A stretch of DNA of 64,000 nucleotides from Oscillospiraceae bacterium (GTDB taxonomy: Bacteria; Bacillota; Clostridia; Oscillospirales; Oscillospiraceae): contig JAGAMC010000049.1 in the NCBI GenBank assembly GCA_017624915.1, positions 1 through 64,000 of the forward strand, given 5' to 3'. A program made the position numbers and the translations under genes. Shown here one piece after another: positions 24,650-32,368 of the stretch. Position 1 is the stretch's first letter, and each line of letters begins with the position of its first letter. The notes under the pieces are model-generated. The model had not been told where the DNA came from. It saw only the letters and a list, made by a program, of their open reading frames with translations, and searched no databases.

Positions 24650-25711
24650 GTGTTTTGGTTAAAGCGCAAGGATGAAAATTCGCATATTGAGCTATCACCG
24701 GATATTCCCAATACTACACACTGCGCTATGGGACTATCCATAGACCTTGAAGCAGAGCGGGAACATATTGTCATCGGAGAGATGGAGGACATCTACCGCC
24801 ACCTTGCTGGAATACCCGGCGCAACAGATAAGTTGCTTGTCAATGAAACCCGGCCTCTTGGTAAGCTGGTGGAAGATTTTTTTGATACCTGTACGATGAG
24901 GGCCAAAGATGCAGCTACCGGCTTTTGGCCTGAAACGATCAACACACGACCCGATTTGCTGATAGGCGGCGCTCAGTTTGTGGAGGAAGTCTACCAATCC
25001 GACAATCTGCTGTGGCGTTTTTTGGCGCTCCGGCTCTGGCAGGAATATCGAGCCGTTTGGGATCAGCCGGACAGCATCGAGATACATGACAGGATGGACG
25101 AGATTACCTATCCCATGCGGATCAGCCACAAAAGCCAGATTGAAACTTGGGATAAGGTCTACATCTATTCCAACCTATACAACTTTTTGAGCATGGATTA
25201 TTTCCGTTATCCGGCCTATGTCATGTATCAGAACGCAAAACCTTTGAGGGTCTATCATGTAACGGATCTTTCCGGTATGCCGCTCTATATCCATTACTTG
25301 AACACAGTCTATACAAAACGGGCATTTTTCCAATACTGCAAGCGCTGCGGAAAACTGTTCATTGCCAACACGAACAAGGTACAGAGCTTTTGCAGCGACG
25401 AGTGTCGCAAGGCTCAGCAGAAAGAAAACCGAAAGCGGTATAGCGACAAGGTGGAGGATGACGAGGCGGAAAAGGATTACCGCGCCACCTATATGTATTG
25501 GTATAACCGCATGAAAAAACTCCGCCAGTCCTCCGAAATCGATCCAGAGAAATTGGCGGAGCTGGAAGCGACGTTTGAGCAGTTCCGTAATGAGGCTACA
25601 AAGCGAAAAAATGAAGTGCAACATAGCGGTCAAAGTACCGGCGCTTTTAAGGGGTGGCTGTTTAGCCAAAGAGGGGTATTCGATGGTCTGACCGAGAGCT
25701 TGAGTATATAG
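24650..25711 (+). CDS. DUF6076-like protein with zinc-ribbon motif
   Basis: 353 aa, GTG start with AGGAG 9 nt upstream. A helical N-terminal two thirds without recognised motifs is followed by a four-cysteine zinc motif CKRCG ... FCSDEC (about residues 229-249), then a Lys/Glu-rich predicted coiled coil. Similar proteins (named DUF6076 as I recall) are frequent in gut Clostridia accessory DNA; role unknown. It is the only plus-strand protein gene in the element, with its own promoter, so it is probably cargo or a regulator. Confidence 0.7.
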   Translation: MFWLKRKDENSHIELSPDIPNTTHCAMGLSIDLEAEREHIVIGEMEDIYRHLAGIPGATDKLLVNETRPLGKLVEDFFDTCTMRAKDAATGFWPETINTRPDLLIGGAQFVEEVYQSDNLLWRFLALRLWQEYRAVWDQPDSIEIHDRMDEITYPMRISHKSQIETWDKVYIYSNLYNFLSMDYFRYPAYVMYQNAKPLRVYHVTDLSGMPLYIHYLNTVYTKRAFFQYCKRCGKLFIANTNKVQSFCSDECRKAQQKENRKRYSDKVEDDEAEKDYRATYMYWYNRMKKLRQSSEIDPEKLAELEATFEQFRNEATKRKNEVQHSGQSTGAFKGWLFSQRGVFDGLTESLSI

Positions 25712-25722
25712 AAATGAAAAGA

Positions 25723-25764
25723 GCCGATAATCCGCACCAGCAAAGCTTACGGGTTATCGGCCCT
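25723..25764. terminator. hairpin between convergent genes in the element
   Basis: 12-bp stem GCCGATAATCCG / CGGGTTATCGGC (one G-T) around a 15-nt loop, between the DUF6076-like gene and the minus-strand membrane protein. Likely terminates transcription from the left gene. Confidence 0.6.
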
Positions 25765-25824
25765 GTTCCTATGTTGATTGTAGAATAGCGGTTTTTCAAA
25801 ACATCTATGATGATTTCTTTGCTT

Positions 25825-27921
25825 TTACCATAGGATCGAGTCAAAATCAAAGTCGCTGTTCAAAACGGCATTCTCTCCAGATTGATACTTCAATACACAT
25901 GTATCATTTTCTTTTACAAGACGAATCCAATTTTTTCTCTCAGTTTCGCTCCGCTCATTCCAATCCAGCGTATAGATCCGGTTCATTTCCTCCAGTGTGC
26001 TTTCTTTTCCGTTGATCGTTACTTCGGAGAGATCAATTGCGTTGTAATGCCCCAGCACATATTCTCCATCCAAATATCCGAAATTTACAAAGTCAGATCC
26101 CCCAGCACCGGCACAAGTTACGCTTATACTATTGTCCTTAAAATGTACCCCGTTGATACACCATTCTGCATTTGGATCATATAAGTCTGCAATTTTTTCT
26201 ATCTGACCGTCTTTGTATGTAAATACTGCCATAGTAAGGGTATCACCAACAATCAACTCAAAGGTATCGTCATCATCAAAATCGTGGATGCCCAGATAAA
26301 TCTGAATATCTGCGGGATCGATATAACTTCTGGAATTAACGCCATTGCCCCCATATATGGGTGCAAGATATTCGTCCAGATGATGTATGATTTCCAGATA
26401 CGCACTCTGCCATGTTCGATTTTCACTATCTCTGTTGGCTTCGCAGGTTAGGATATTTTCTTCTGTGAGCAGGAGATATTCAATTTCCAGTTCTGATGTA
26501 TTTCCATGATTTTCTTCCAACCATGTTGTATAGTCTGCTTCGTCAATGGGATTTATGCCCCATGCGTCACTCCCTATATAATAGACGGTTCCCGTATCGG
26601 AAATATCTGCGGCATCTGGATAGCGCTCAGGCACACCATTCGCTTCAAAAGTAGCTCTGTCCTCAGCGTGAGCATATCCAGCCAACTTGTAGGAATCGCT
26701 TTCCGGCAGATATTGATAAAGTATATACGGCCACATCTCTCCATAGGTCTGATTGTGGGAGGAAAGAGCTTTCAGATTGCCGTTTTCCAAAAAAGAAAAG
26801 AACGGAAATTCCTCCAATTGGATGTAAATATTTCCTGTTTCTGTATCATATCCGATGATATATCCCACCGAGTTTGCCATCACGCCGGAATCATACAGTA
26901 AAATCAGTTCTTCCTTACCGTCCCCATCTACATCACCCACGGCGAACTGTGAATACGCACCGCCATCCGAAAATTTTGCTTGGCTTCCATCGGGCAAAAT
27001 GTCGCTGTATAAGAGATTGCGGAGCGTAGCCGCATAGACCTTTCTTGCATCCATATCCGGTTCCATCGATTTTGATGCTTTACTGGCCTGTGGCTGGATG
27101 GCAGAAGAAAAATCAATTACTGAAAATGTTTCCAGCATGGTGCGGAGCCGGGTGCCATGACCCTCTTCCGCTTCTAAATAGTAACGGATAATAATATGGT
27201 ACACCTGCCGCTCTCCGTTTGGATAAAAATAATGGTTTTCCTGCGGGGCATCCCAAGCCGTTCCGTCAGAGGCAAGAAAGCTGAGCCGGAAATCCTCATT
27301 CTCGATCTCTGTGACAGTCTCCCATGCTTGTGTCACTTCCGTTCTTGCAGCAGCGGCAGCGGCTTCGAGGTCTGTGCCTACCAATTCACGGATTTCCATT
27401 TCACAAGGCGGCAGGGCTGCGTAGAAAGCCTTCTGTTCTTCAAGCCGATCATCAATAAATGCTTCCTGTTCCTCAACAGTAAGGCCTTCCAGCAAAGCGG
27501 AATTGTTCTGTCGGACATCCTCTCTGGAAAGAGAAGATTTTTTGGGGCGGATGAAAAATACACCGTTTTCCTCGGTCATTTCATACCTATCCTCATCCAC
27601 ATAGATAGCAAAACCGGGAGAATCTTCTGTTGGTTCCTGTCCTTGCGCTATATGGGGAATGGATTCCGGCAGTCCTTCCGGAGCAACTGCGATTTCCTTT
27701 GGGGGAAACAGAGTTTCAATGACACTCTGGACAGCTGCTCGAATTTCCGGGCTAACGGCTACCGCTGCACAACCCAAGGTCAACAGCAGGCCTAAACACG
27801 CAGCAATGATTATCAACTTTCGTAAAACAGGTTTCTTGCGCTGGATTTCTCTGGGGGCAGCCTCACCAATATATGTTTCGTCCACTTCACCAAGGACACG
27901 CAAAATTCGTTCTTCTTTCAT
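25825..27921 (-). CDS. membrane protein with FG-GAP/VCBS-like repeats, likely partner of the ECF sigma factor
   Basis: 698 aa. Cytosolic N-terminus (about 1-32, EERILRVLGEVDETYIGEA), one transmembrane helix (about 34-54), then a large extracytoplasmic region. Two calcium-type repeats are seen: DVDGDGKEELILL (about 333-345) and DFDDDDTFELIVG (about 565-577), as in FG-GAP/VCBS propeller proteins. It overlaps the sigma gene by 4 nt, the usual arrangement of an anti-sigma factor. It therefore probably senses an extracellular signal and releases the sigma factor. No zinc anti-sigma HxxxCxxC motif, so the anti-sigma role is inferred from context. Confidence 0.75.
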   Translation of the reverse strand: MKEERILRVLGEVDETYIGEAAPREIQRKKPVLRKLIIIAACLGLLLTLGCAAVAVSPEIRAAVQSVIETLFPPKEIAVAPEGLPESIPHIAQGQEPTEDSPGFAIYVDEDRYEMTEENGVFFIRPKKSSLSREDVRQNNSALLEGLTVEEQEAFIDDRLEEQKAFYAALPPCEMEIRELVGTDLEAAAAAARTEVTQAWETVTEIENEDFRLSFLASDGTAWDAPQENHYFYPNGERQVYHIIIRYYLEAEEGHGTRLRTMLETFSVIDFSSAIQPQASKASKSMEPDMDARKVYAATLRNLLYSDILPDGSQAKFSDGGAYSQFAVGDVDGDGKEELILLYDSGVMANSVGYIIGYDTETGNIYIQLEEFPFFSFLENGNLKALSSHNQTYGEMWPYILYQYLPESDSYKLAGYAHAEDRATFEANGVPERYPDAADISDTGTVYYIGSDAWGINPIDEADYTTWLEENHGNTSELEIEYLLLTEENILTCEANRDSENRTWQSAYLEIIHHLDEYLAPIYGGNGVNSRSYIDPADIQIYLGIHDFDDDDTFELIVGDTLTMAVFTYKDGQIEKIADLYDPNAEWCINGVHFKDNSISVTCAGAGGSDFVNFGYLDGEYVLGHYNAIDLSEVTINGKESTLEEMNRIYTLDWNERSETERKNWIRLVKENDTCVLKYQSGENAVLNSDFDFDSILW

Positions 27922-28505
27922 AGCGATATACCCTCCGTTTCCAATAGGGTTTTCAATTCGTTTCTTGACCGCATTAAGGACATTTTTACCTTGCTTTCTC
28001 CCACGCTGTACTCGTTGGCAATCTCTTTGATACTACTCAGATACCAATAACGGCGCATAAAAATTTTTCTCTGTTCCTCAGACAAAGAAGCGAGAAAGCG
28101 ATTAAAAATCTCAGCCAGAGCCAAATCATCCACAATATTTGCGGTATTATCCTCTCCGGGAACACAGCATTTCAATTCCTCCAACGCAAGCGGCATCTGG
28201 CCGGAATTGCGCTTATCTGCGGAGAGCGTTTTGTATCTATTCAGAGCAAGATTTCGTGTGATTTTGCCGAGAAAGGTTTTTAATACAGACGGGCGATGCT
28301 GCGGCATACTGTTCCAAGCCCGCATATATGTATCGTTCACGCATTCTTCGCTGTCCTCAATGCTGCAAAGAATATTGTGTGCGACAGTATGGCAGTACTT
28401 TCCATATTTGTGCGCGGTTTCTGATATTGCACTTTCGGAACGCGCCCAATATAAATCTACGATTTCCCGATCTTCCATTGGCTTCCTCCTATTCCAAAAT
28501 GACAA
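27918..28505 (-). CDS. ECF-type sigma-70 family RNA polymerase sigma factor
   Basis: 195 aa. Region 2 around residues 15-85 (YGKYCHTVAHNILCSIEDSEECVNDTYMRAWN; shortened here) and region 4 around 130-190 with the HTH YLSSIKEIANEYSVGESKVKMSLMRSRN (given in part). Starts with ATG at 28505 and runs into its membrane partner (ATGA overlap). A cargo sigma factor on a mobile element may redirect host transcription on an envelope cue. Confidence 0.9.
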   Translation of the reverse strand: MSFWNRRKPMEDREIVDLYWARSESAISETAHKYGKYCHTVAHNILCSIEDSEECVNDTYMRAWNSMPQHRPSVLKTFLGKITRNLALNRYKTLSADKRNSGQMPLALEELKCCVPGEDNTANIVDDLALAEIFNRFLASLSEEQRKIFMRRYWYLSSIKEIANEYSVGESKVKMSLMRSRNELKTLLETEGISL

Positions 28506-28612
28506 GGCCTTTCACCCTAATACACCGCAAAATTATGCCGCGCGTCACATATAAAGAAAATTTTAATACAGTATACACCCATATTGGTAGGTTTTCATCA
28601 AACAATAAACGA

Positions 28613-28636
28613 CAGACCATAGCAATTTATGGTCTG
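28613..28636 (-). terminator. hairpin downstream of the integrase gene
   Basis: 8-bp stem CAGACCAT / ATGGTCTG with an 8-nt loop, 20 nt past the integrase stop on the minus strand. Lacks a good T-run. Nothing else is seen in 28506-28655. Confidence 0.4.
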
Positions 28637-28655
28637 CCGCTAAGTTATTTTTAAA

Positions 28656-29963
28656 TTAAAAATCTTTCAGATCTTCGACAGACCGTGGAATATACCGGTT
28701 TTGTGTCATATCCAGATGGGCATATATCTCCATGGTTGTCCGAATGCTGGAATGACCGATAGACTTTGAAAAAGTGGCAAGGTCAAAATCCGGGTCATTT
28801 TTATGGTGCAGATAATAGTGGGTCACATAGGTATGCCGGAGACCATGCACCGTAACCGTATGGGAAAGACCGATAGCCTTGCAAATTTTTCTATGTGTCT
28901 GCAAGGTGCTGGAATGGCCGCCGCTGCCAAAGGGGAATGTGGTCGATCCACAGATGTATTTATGCTCTCGCTCGATTTCGGCGTACTTTTCCTTGATCCG
29001 CAGCTTGGCAGACTTTTGCTCTGGGCCGAAGTATTTTAGTTCAGCCTGCCGCAGTTCTTCCGTCTTTCGCTGCTCGATCAAACTTGTCTGCTCGTCGAAT
29101 TGCTTGCGCAGCATTTCCAAATCGTTGACGGCCTGACGGTTGAGAATGATAAGCCGTTCGCCGGAATCCGTTTTAGGCGTTTGAGTAACTTTCTCGCCAT
29201 CCACATAGACCGTGTTTTTGTCGATCATCAGTGTTTTGCTGTAATCGTCATAATCGCTCCATGTCAGAGCCAGAGCCTCGCCAAGCCGCAATCCTGTATG
29301 GAGAATGAACAGCAGTTTGTATCCCGCCGGATGTACCATCAACGTTTCTCCGGCATATTTGGTGTACTTCTGCGGAACATAGGTGCGCCGACACTCGGCT
29401 TCATACAAGGCCATTTCATCGTCTCGCATCCAGTTCTTTTTCGCCAAACGGTCATCATCTTGCTTTTTTGCCCGGGGTATTGTAATATTAAACACAGGAA
29501 CAGTGTCAATATAGTGTTTGGCCGCAGCCATTTTCAATACGCTGCCAACGGCGATTTTGGCCTTTGTCATTACACTTTCGGAATATCCCTGCTCTGCCAG
29601 CGAGAAGATCATTTGCTGGACAAGGTCGCTGTCAATGTCGCCCAGCTTCACTTTTCCAAGATAAGAGGCTGCACGCTCCACCTGTCCCTCCAGCGTTTTG
29701 TATGCAGTTACCTTCATATTGCTTTTCTTTTTCTCGTCAAGGAACACCTGCGAAAAGGCGTCAAAGGTAACTCCTGTTTCTACGAGGGATTTCAGTTTGT
29801 TGGCATCGGCGTTGACTTCACGCAGAAAGGCCTTTGCCTCTTTTTCGGTTTTGAAAAAGCGTGATTTCTGCTTGCCCTGACCGTCAACCACAGATGCCCG
29901 CCACGGGGACTTGCGATCCGGCACATAGGTAATCTGACCGCTGCCCTTTTTTCTGCGCTCCAT
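28656..29963 (-). CDS. int: tyrosine recombinase (integrase) of the element
   Basis: 435 aa. AP2-like arm-binding N-terminus (SGQITYVPDRKSPWRASVVD region), SAM-like core-binding domain (about 65-155), and catalytic domain with R226 (HTGLRLGEAL), K264 (QTPKT), H374 and R377 (HGLRH), H404 (IGHSS) and nucleophile Y414 (EIYAHL). An inserted charged coiled coil lies at about 285-335. Position at the right end, pointing inward, next to att core and arm-type repeats is classic. Catalyses insertion into and excision from the tRNA-Gly gene. Confidence 0.95.
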   Translation of the reverse strand: MERRKKGSGQITYVPDRKSPWRASVVDGQGKQKSRFFKTEKEAKAFLREVNADANKLKSLVETGVTFDAFSQVFLDEKKKSNMKVTAYKTLEGQVERAASYLGKVKLGDIDSDLVQQMIFSLAEQGYSESVMTKAKIAVGSVLKMAAAKHYIDTVPVFNITIPRAKKQDDDRLAKKNWMRDDEMALYEAECRRTYVPQKYTKYAGETLMVHPAGYKLLFILHTGLRLGEALALTWSDYDDYSKTLMIDKNTVYVDGEKVTQTPKTDSGERLIILNRQAVNDLEMLRKQFDEQTSLIEQRKTEELRQAELKYFGPEQKSAKLRIKEKYAEIEREHKYICGSTTFPFGSGGHSSTLQTHRKICKAIGLSHTVTVHGLRHTYVTHYYLHHKNDPDFDLATFSKSIGHSSIRTTMEIYAHLDMTQNRYIPRSVEDLKDF

Positions 29964-30019
29964 ATCATCACTCCTTGCTTGCCTTAATTGTATGATATGG
30001 ATGTGTTTCTGTCAATCAA

Positions 30020-30107
30020 AAGTCACGCTATTGTTACGCTATATCTCTGAAAAACGCTCTAAATTTCTTAAAAATTCTCGAAAGACAGCAAGTTTCAAAA
30101 ACCTTGA
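30020..30107 (+). repeat. right-end integrase arm-type repeats
   Basis: TTGTTACGCTAT (30031-30042, with variant AAGTCACGCTAT at 30020-30031), TTCTCGAAAG (30075-30084) and AAAACCTTGA (30098-30107) are identical to left-end copies, in mirror order around the core. The rest of 29964-30344 holds the att core, the tRNA 3' half, its terminator and the hydrogenase promoter. Confidence 0.6.
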
Positions 30108-30170
30108 AAGCATTGAAAACACTGGACTTTTAAGCAATTTGCGGATAGTGGTCTAAAATCGGCATTGTGT

Positions 30171-30214
30171 TTCCCAAGCCGAAGAGGCGGGTTCGATTCC
30201 CGTATCCTGCTCCA
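30171..30214 (+). pseudogene. 3' half of the split host tRNA-Gly(CCC), containing attR core
   Basis: Anticodon loop remainder, variable region, T-arm (GCGGG-TTCGATT-CCCGT), acceptor 3' strand ATCCTGC, discriminator T and encoded CCA. It completes the 5' half at 21199-21243 into a canonical tRNA. Bases just upstream (30141-30170) look only loosely tRNA-like and do not pair with this acceptor, so no functional tRNA is made here. Confidence 0.85.
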
Positions 30215-30217
30215 CGC

Positions 30218-30253
30218 CGTCGCGGACTGCATATGGTTCGCGACGATTTTTTT
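30218..30253 (+). terminator. terminator of the original tRNA-Gly gene
   Basis: 10-bp stem CGTCGCGGAC / GTTCGCGACG (one G-T) and 8-nt loop, then ATTTTTTT. It follows the tRNA 3' half by 3 nt and completes the original promoter-tRNA-terminator unit now split by the element. Confidence 0.85.
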
Positions 30254-30285
30254 AAGGTTTTGCCGCAAGTGTTATTTGTAAGGCT

Positions 30286-30315
30286 TTGTTTATGGATTAC
30301 TCTGAGGGATATAAT
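30286..30315 (+). promoter_or_regulatory. promoter of the hydrogenase gene
   Basis: TTGTTT (30286-30291), 18 bp, TATAAT (30310-30315); the ATG follows 29 nt later with a GGAGG Shine-Dalgarno. Confidence 0.7.
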
Positions 30316-30344
30316 TAGAAAGAGAAACATCTGGAGGAAAAACT

Positions 30345-31574
30345 ATGGGATTCGAAAGCGTGTACCAGCAAGCGCTCAGCCGTGCCCTGCGGGGAGAGGA
30401 GCAAGTTCGGACCGCGGGAACGGATGAAAGACATCTGGACTGCCTGCTCCATCCCCAGAAGCAGCCGTATGTGCTGCGGCTGCAGGAATGTGGCTGCGGG
30501 GCAGGGGAGGAGCACTGTGCGACCGCCTGCCTGTTCAACGCCATCGTAAGGGATGAGCAGGGCAAGCTGACTATTGATCCGGAACTTTGCTGTGGCTGCG
30601 GTGCCTGTATTTCCGCGTGCAAGGCGGGCAATCTGACAGCCAGCCGCGATATTCTGCCCGTGCTGGATGCGCTCAAGCATGCCAAGGGACCTGCCTATGT
30701 TCTGGTCGCGCCCGCATTTCACGGACAGTTTTCCTCCCGGGTCACACCGGGAAAGCTGCGTGCGGCTTTCCGCCAGATGGGCTTCACCGGCATGGTGGAA
30801 GTTGCGCTGTTTGCCGACATCCTGACTCTGAAGGAAGCGCTTGAATTTGACCGCCATGTCAATCAGGAAGGAGACTTTCAGCTTACCAGCTGCTGCTGCC
30901 CGGTGTGGATCGCCATGATCCGCAAGCAGTACCCTGAACTGATGAAGCACGTGCCCGGCGCGGTGTCGCCCATGATCGCGGCGGGACGGGCGGTAAAGCA
31001 GCTGTATCCCGATGCTCTAACTGTATTTGTAGGTCCCTGTGTGGCTAAAAAGGCGGAGGCGCGGGAACCGGACATCGCCGGGGCGGTGGATTATGTGCTC
31101 ACCTTTCAGGAAGTGCAGGATATCTTTAAGGCGGCGGATATCCATCCCGAGGAGCTGGAGGAACTGCACAAGGACCATTCTTCCCGGGCCGGCCGCATCT
31201 ATGCCCACACCGGCGGCGTCAGCGAAGCGGTGCGTTCCACGGTGGAACAGCTGCGCCCCGACCGATCTATTCAGGTGCATGCGGTACAGGCCGATGGCGT
31301 TCCGGCCTGCCGCGAGCTGATCGAAGCCATCCGCAGGGGAGAGCAGGATGCCAACTTTTTTGAGGGAATGGGCTGTGTTGGCGGCTGTGTGGGCGGCCCG
31401 AAGGCCCTTGTGGATGCCCAACAGGGGAGAGAAAATGTGGTGCGATATGGGGAAGATGCCGCCTGCGCCACCCCGCTGGAGAACCCCTTTGTTCCGGAGC
31501 TGCTCAGACGGCTTGGATTTGACTCGATTGAAGACTTTTTGGAAAACAGTGATATTTTCGTGCGCAACTTTTGA
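30345..31574 (+). CDS. [FeFe] hydrogenase catalytic-domain protein (group B-like)
   Basis: 409 aa. A ferredoxin-like region with CCGCGACISAC (about residues 81-91) and an upstream Cys cluster, then the H-cluster domain. H-cluster motifs: TSCCCPVW (L1), GPCVAKKAE (L2) and EGMGCVGGCVGGP (L3). The extra Cys in L1 and the GCVGGCVGGP version of L3 fit the poorly studied group B monomeric hydrogenases of Clostridia rather than group A. No partner subunits or maturases nearby. Predicted cytosolic H2 metabolism or redox sensing; direction unknown. Monocistronic. Confidence 0.88.
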   Translation: MGFESVYQQALSRALRGEEQVRTAGTDERHLDCLLHPQKQPYVLRLQECGCGAGEEHCATACLFNAIVRDEQGKLTIDPELCCGCGACISACKAGNLTASRDILPVLDALKHAKGPAYVLVAPAFHGQFSSRVTPGKLRAAFRQMGFTGMVEVALFADILTLKEALEFDRHVNQEGDFQLTSCCCPVWIAMIRKQYPELMKHVPGAVSPMIAAGRAVKQLYPDALTVFVGPCVAKKAEAREPDIAGAVDYVLTFQEVQDIFKAADIHPEELEELHKDHSSRAGRIYAHTGGVSEAVRSTVEQLRPDRSIQVHAVQADGVPACRELIEAIRRGEQDANFFEGMGCVGGCVGGPKALVDAQQGRENVVRYGEDAACATPLENPFVPELLRRLGFDSIEDFLENSDIFVRNF

Positions 31575-31594
31575 TTCGCCTGCGGCGAAAACAG

Positions 31595-31622
31595 TTGACA
31601 AGCGGGGGAAATATGATAGAAT
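31595..31622 (+). promoter_or_regulatory. promoter of the T-box/alaS operon
   Basis: TTGACA (31595-31600), 16 bp, TAGAAT (31617-31622) with an extended TG (TGA before the -10). Confidence 0.8.
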
Positions 31623-31629
31623 ACCAGAG

Positions 31630-31860
31630 GAAATGTTTTGACGGAGACAAGCACACCAGCAGCGCCTTCAGCGAGAGGGGACGGTGAAAGCCCTCGGTAT
31701 CTGCCTGTGCAGGCCACTCCCGAACGGTCCGCGATGAGCGGAACGGTTCATCTCCGTTACCGGATGACAGAGATTTAAAATTTGCGCGGCAAATTTTAAA
31801 ATCAGGGTGGTACCGCGAGTGTATACTTCGCCCCTGACCGACAGGTCGGGGGCGTTTTTT
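31630..31860 (+). promoter_or_regulatory. T-box riboswitch (tRNA-Ala responsive) with terminator
   Basis: The T-box sequence AGGGTGGTACCGCG lies at 31804-31817. Upstream are the long Stem I region and a Stem III-like hairpin around 31722-31750 (GAACGGTCCGC/GCGGAACGGTTC). The terminator stem CGCCCCTGACC / GGTCGGGGGCG (31829-31854) is followed by T6. A GCC at 31713-31715 is a possible Ala specifier followed by a purine, but I could not fold Stem I reliably. Uncharged tRNA should stabilise the antiterminator and switch on the lipoprotein-alaS operon. Confidence 0.9.
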
Positions 31861-31901
31861 GTTTTCGCCGCTGCCGCCCATTCAGCAAGGAGGAAATTCT
31901 T

Positions 31902-32336
31902 ATGAAACTGAAAAAAGCCGTTGTGATCGGATGCCTTGGGGCTGTGCTGGCCCTTCTGCTGGCCGGATGTGCCAAAGAACCGCTGCCCAGGCAGATGGAT
32001 GAGGAAAAAGTTATCGCCTCAGGTCAGGTGGTTTACGATCTGGTCATGGCGGAGGAGTACGAGGCCGTAGCCGGCATGATCCGCGAGGATATCCGCACGG
32101 CACCGGGCAAGGAGATCGAAGCCAGGCACATCAAAGAGCTGGTGGATCAGTTCCTCGTTCCCGACGAGATCGGTGAATTTAAAGAAATGACCGAAATTTA
32201 CACAATGGGTGCATCCGATCCCGAGCCGCACGGCATTGCGGTTTTTGAGGCCAAGTATTCTAAGAAGACTGTGGCTCTGTGTGTTGCCTTTGACCTTGAG
32301 ATGAACATGATCGGGCTGAGCTTTAATCGGCAGTAA
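31902..32336 (+). CDS. lipoprotein with DUF3887-like domain
   Basis: 144 aa. Lipoprotein signal with lipobox LLAGC (cleavage before Cys about residue 23). The mature part (about 35-144) resembles DUF3887, a NTF2-like fold found in Clostridia exported proteins. Located between the T-box leader and alaS, 32 nt before alaS, so it is under the same alanine-starvation control. Function unknown. Confidence 0.85.
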   Translation: MKLKKAVVIGCLGAVLALLLAGCAKEPLPRQMDEEKVIASGQVVYDLVMAEEYEAVAGMIREDIRTAPGKEIEARHIKELVDQFLVPDEIGEFKEMTEIYTMGASDPEPHGIAVFEAKYSKKTVALCVAFDLEMNMIGLSFNRQ

Positions 32337-32368
32337 GCGTGTAACAAAGAAAGTTTGGAGGAGATACC

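Larger units (their letters stand above)
21229..30185. mobile_element. integrative element (about 9 kb) inserted in a tRNA-Gly(CCC) anticodon arm
   Basis: Bounded by att cores at 21229-21243 and 30171-30185. Contents: replacement tRNA-Gly, HTH excisionase-like gene, FtsK-like translocase, HUH/SF3 Rep, a 105-aa protein, a DUF6076-like protein, ECF sigma factor with membrane partner, and a tyrosine integrase at the right end. No relaxase of MOB type, T4SS or phage structural gene is present. It could be an integrative mobilisable element or integrated plasmid moved with help from another system, or spread as DNA by FtsK-type transfer. Base composition is visibly AT-richer than the flanks. Arm-like repeats occur inside both ends (TTGTTACGCTAT, TTCTCGAAAG, AAAACCTTGA). 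Confidence 0.88.

Noticed and set aside
30141..30214. Possible complete tRNA-Gly at the right end of the element
   Set aside because: The upstream bases GCGGATA do not pair with the acceptor ATCCTGC (three mismatches) and the D-arm is not credible; only the 3' half is tRNA.
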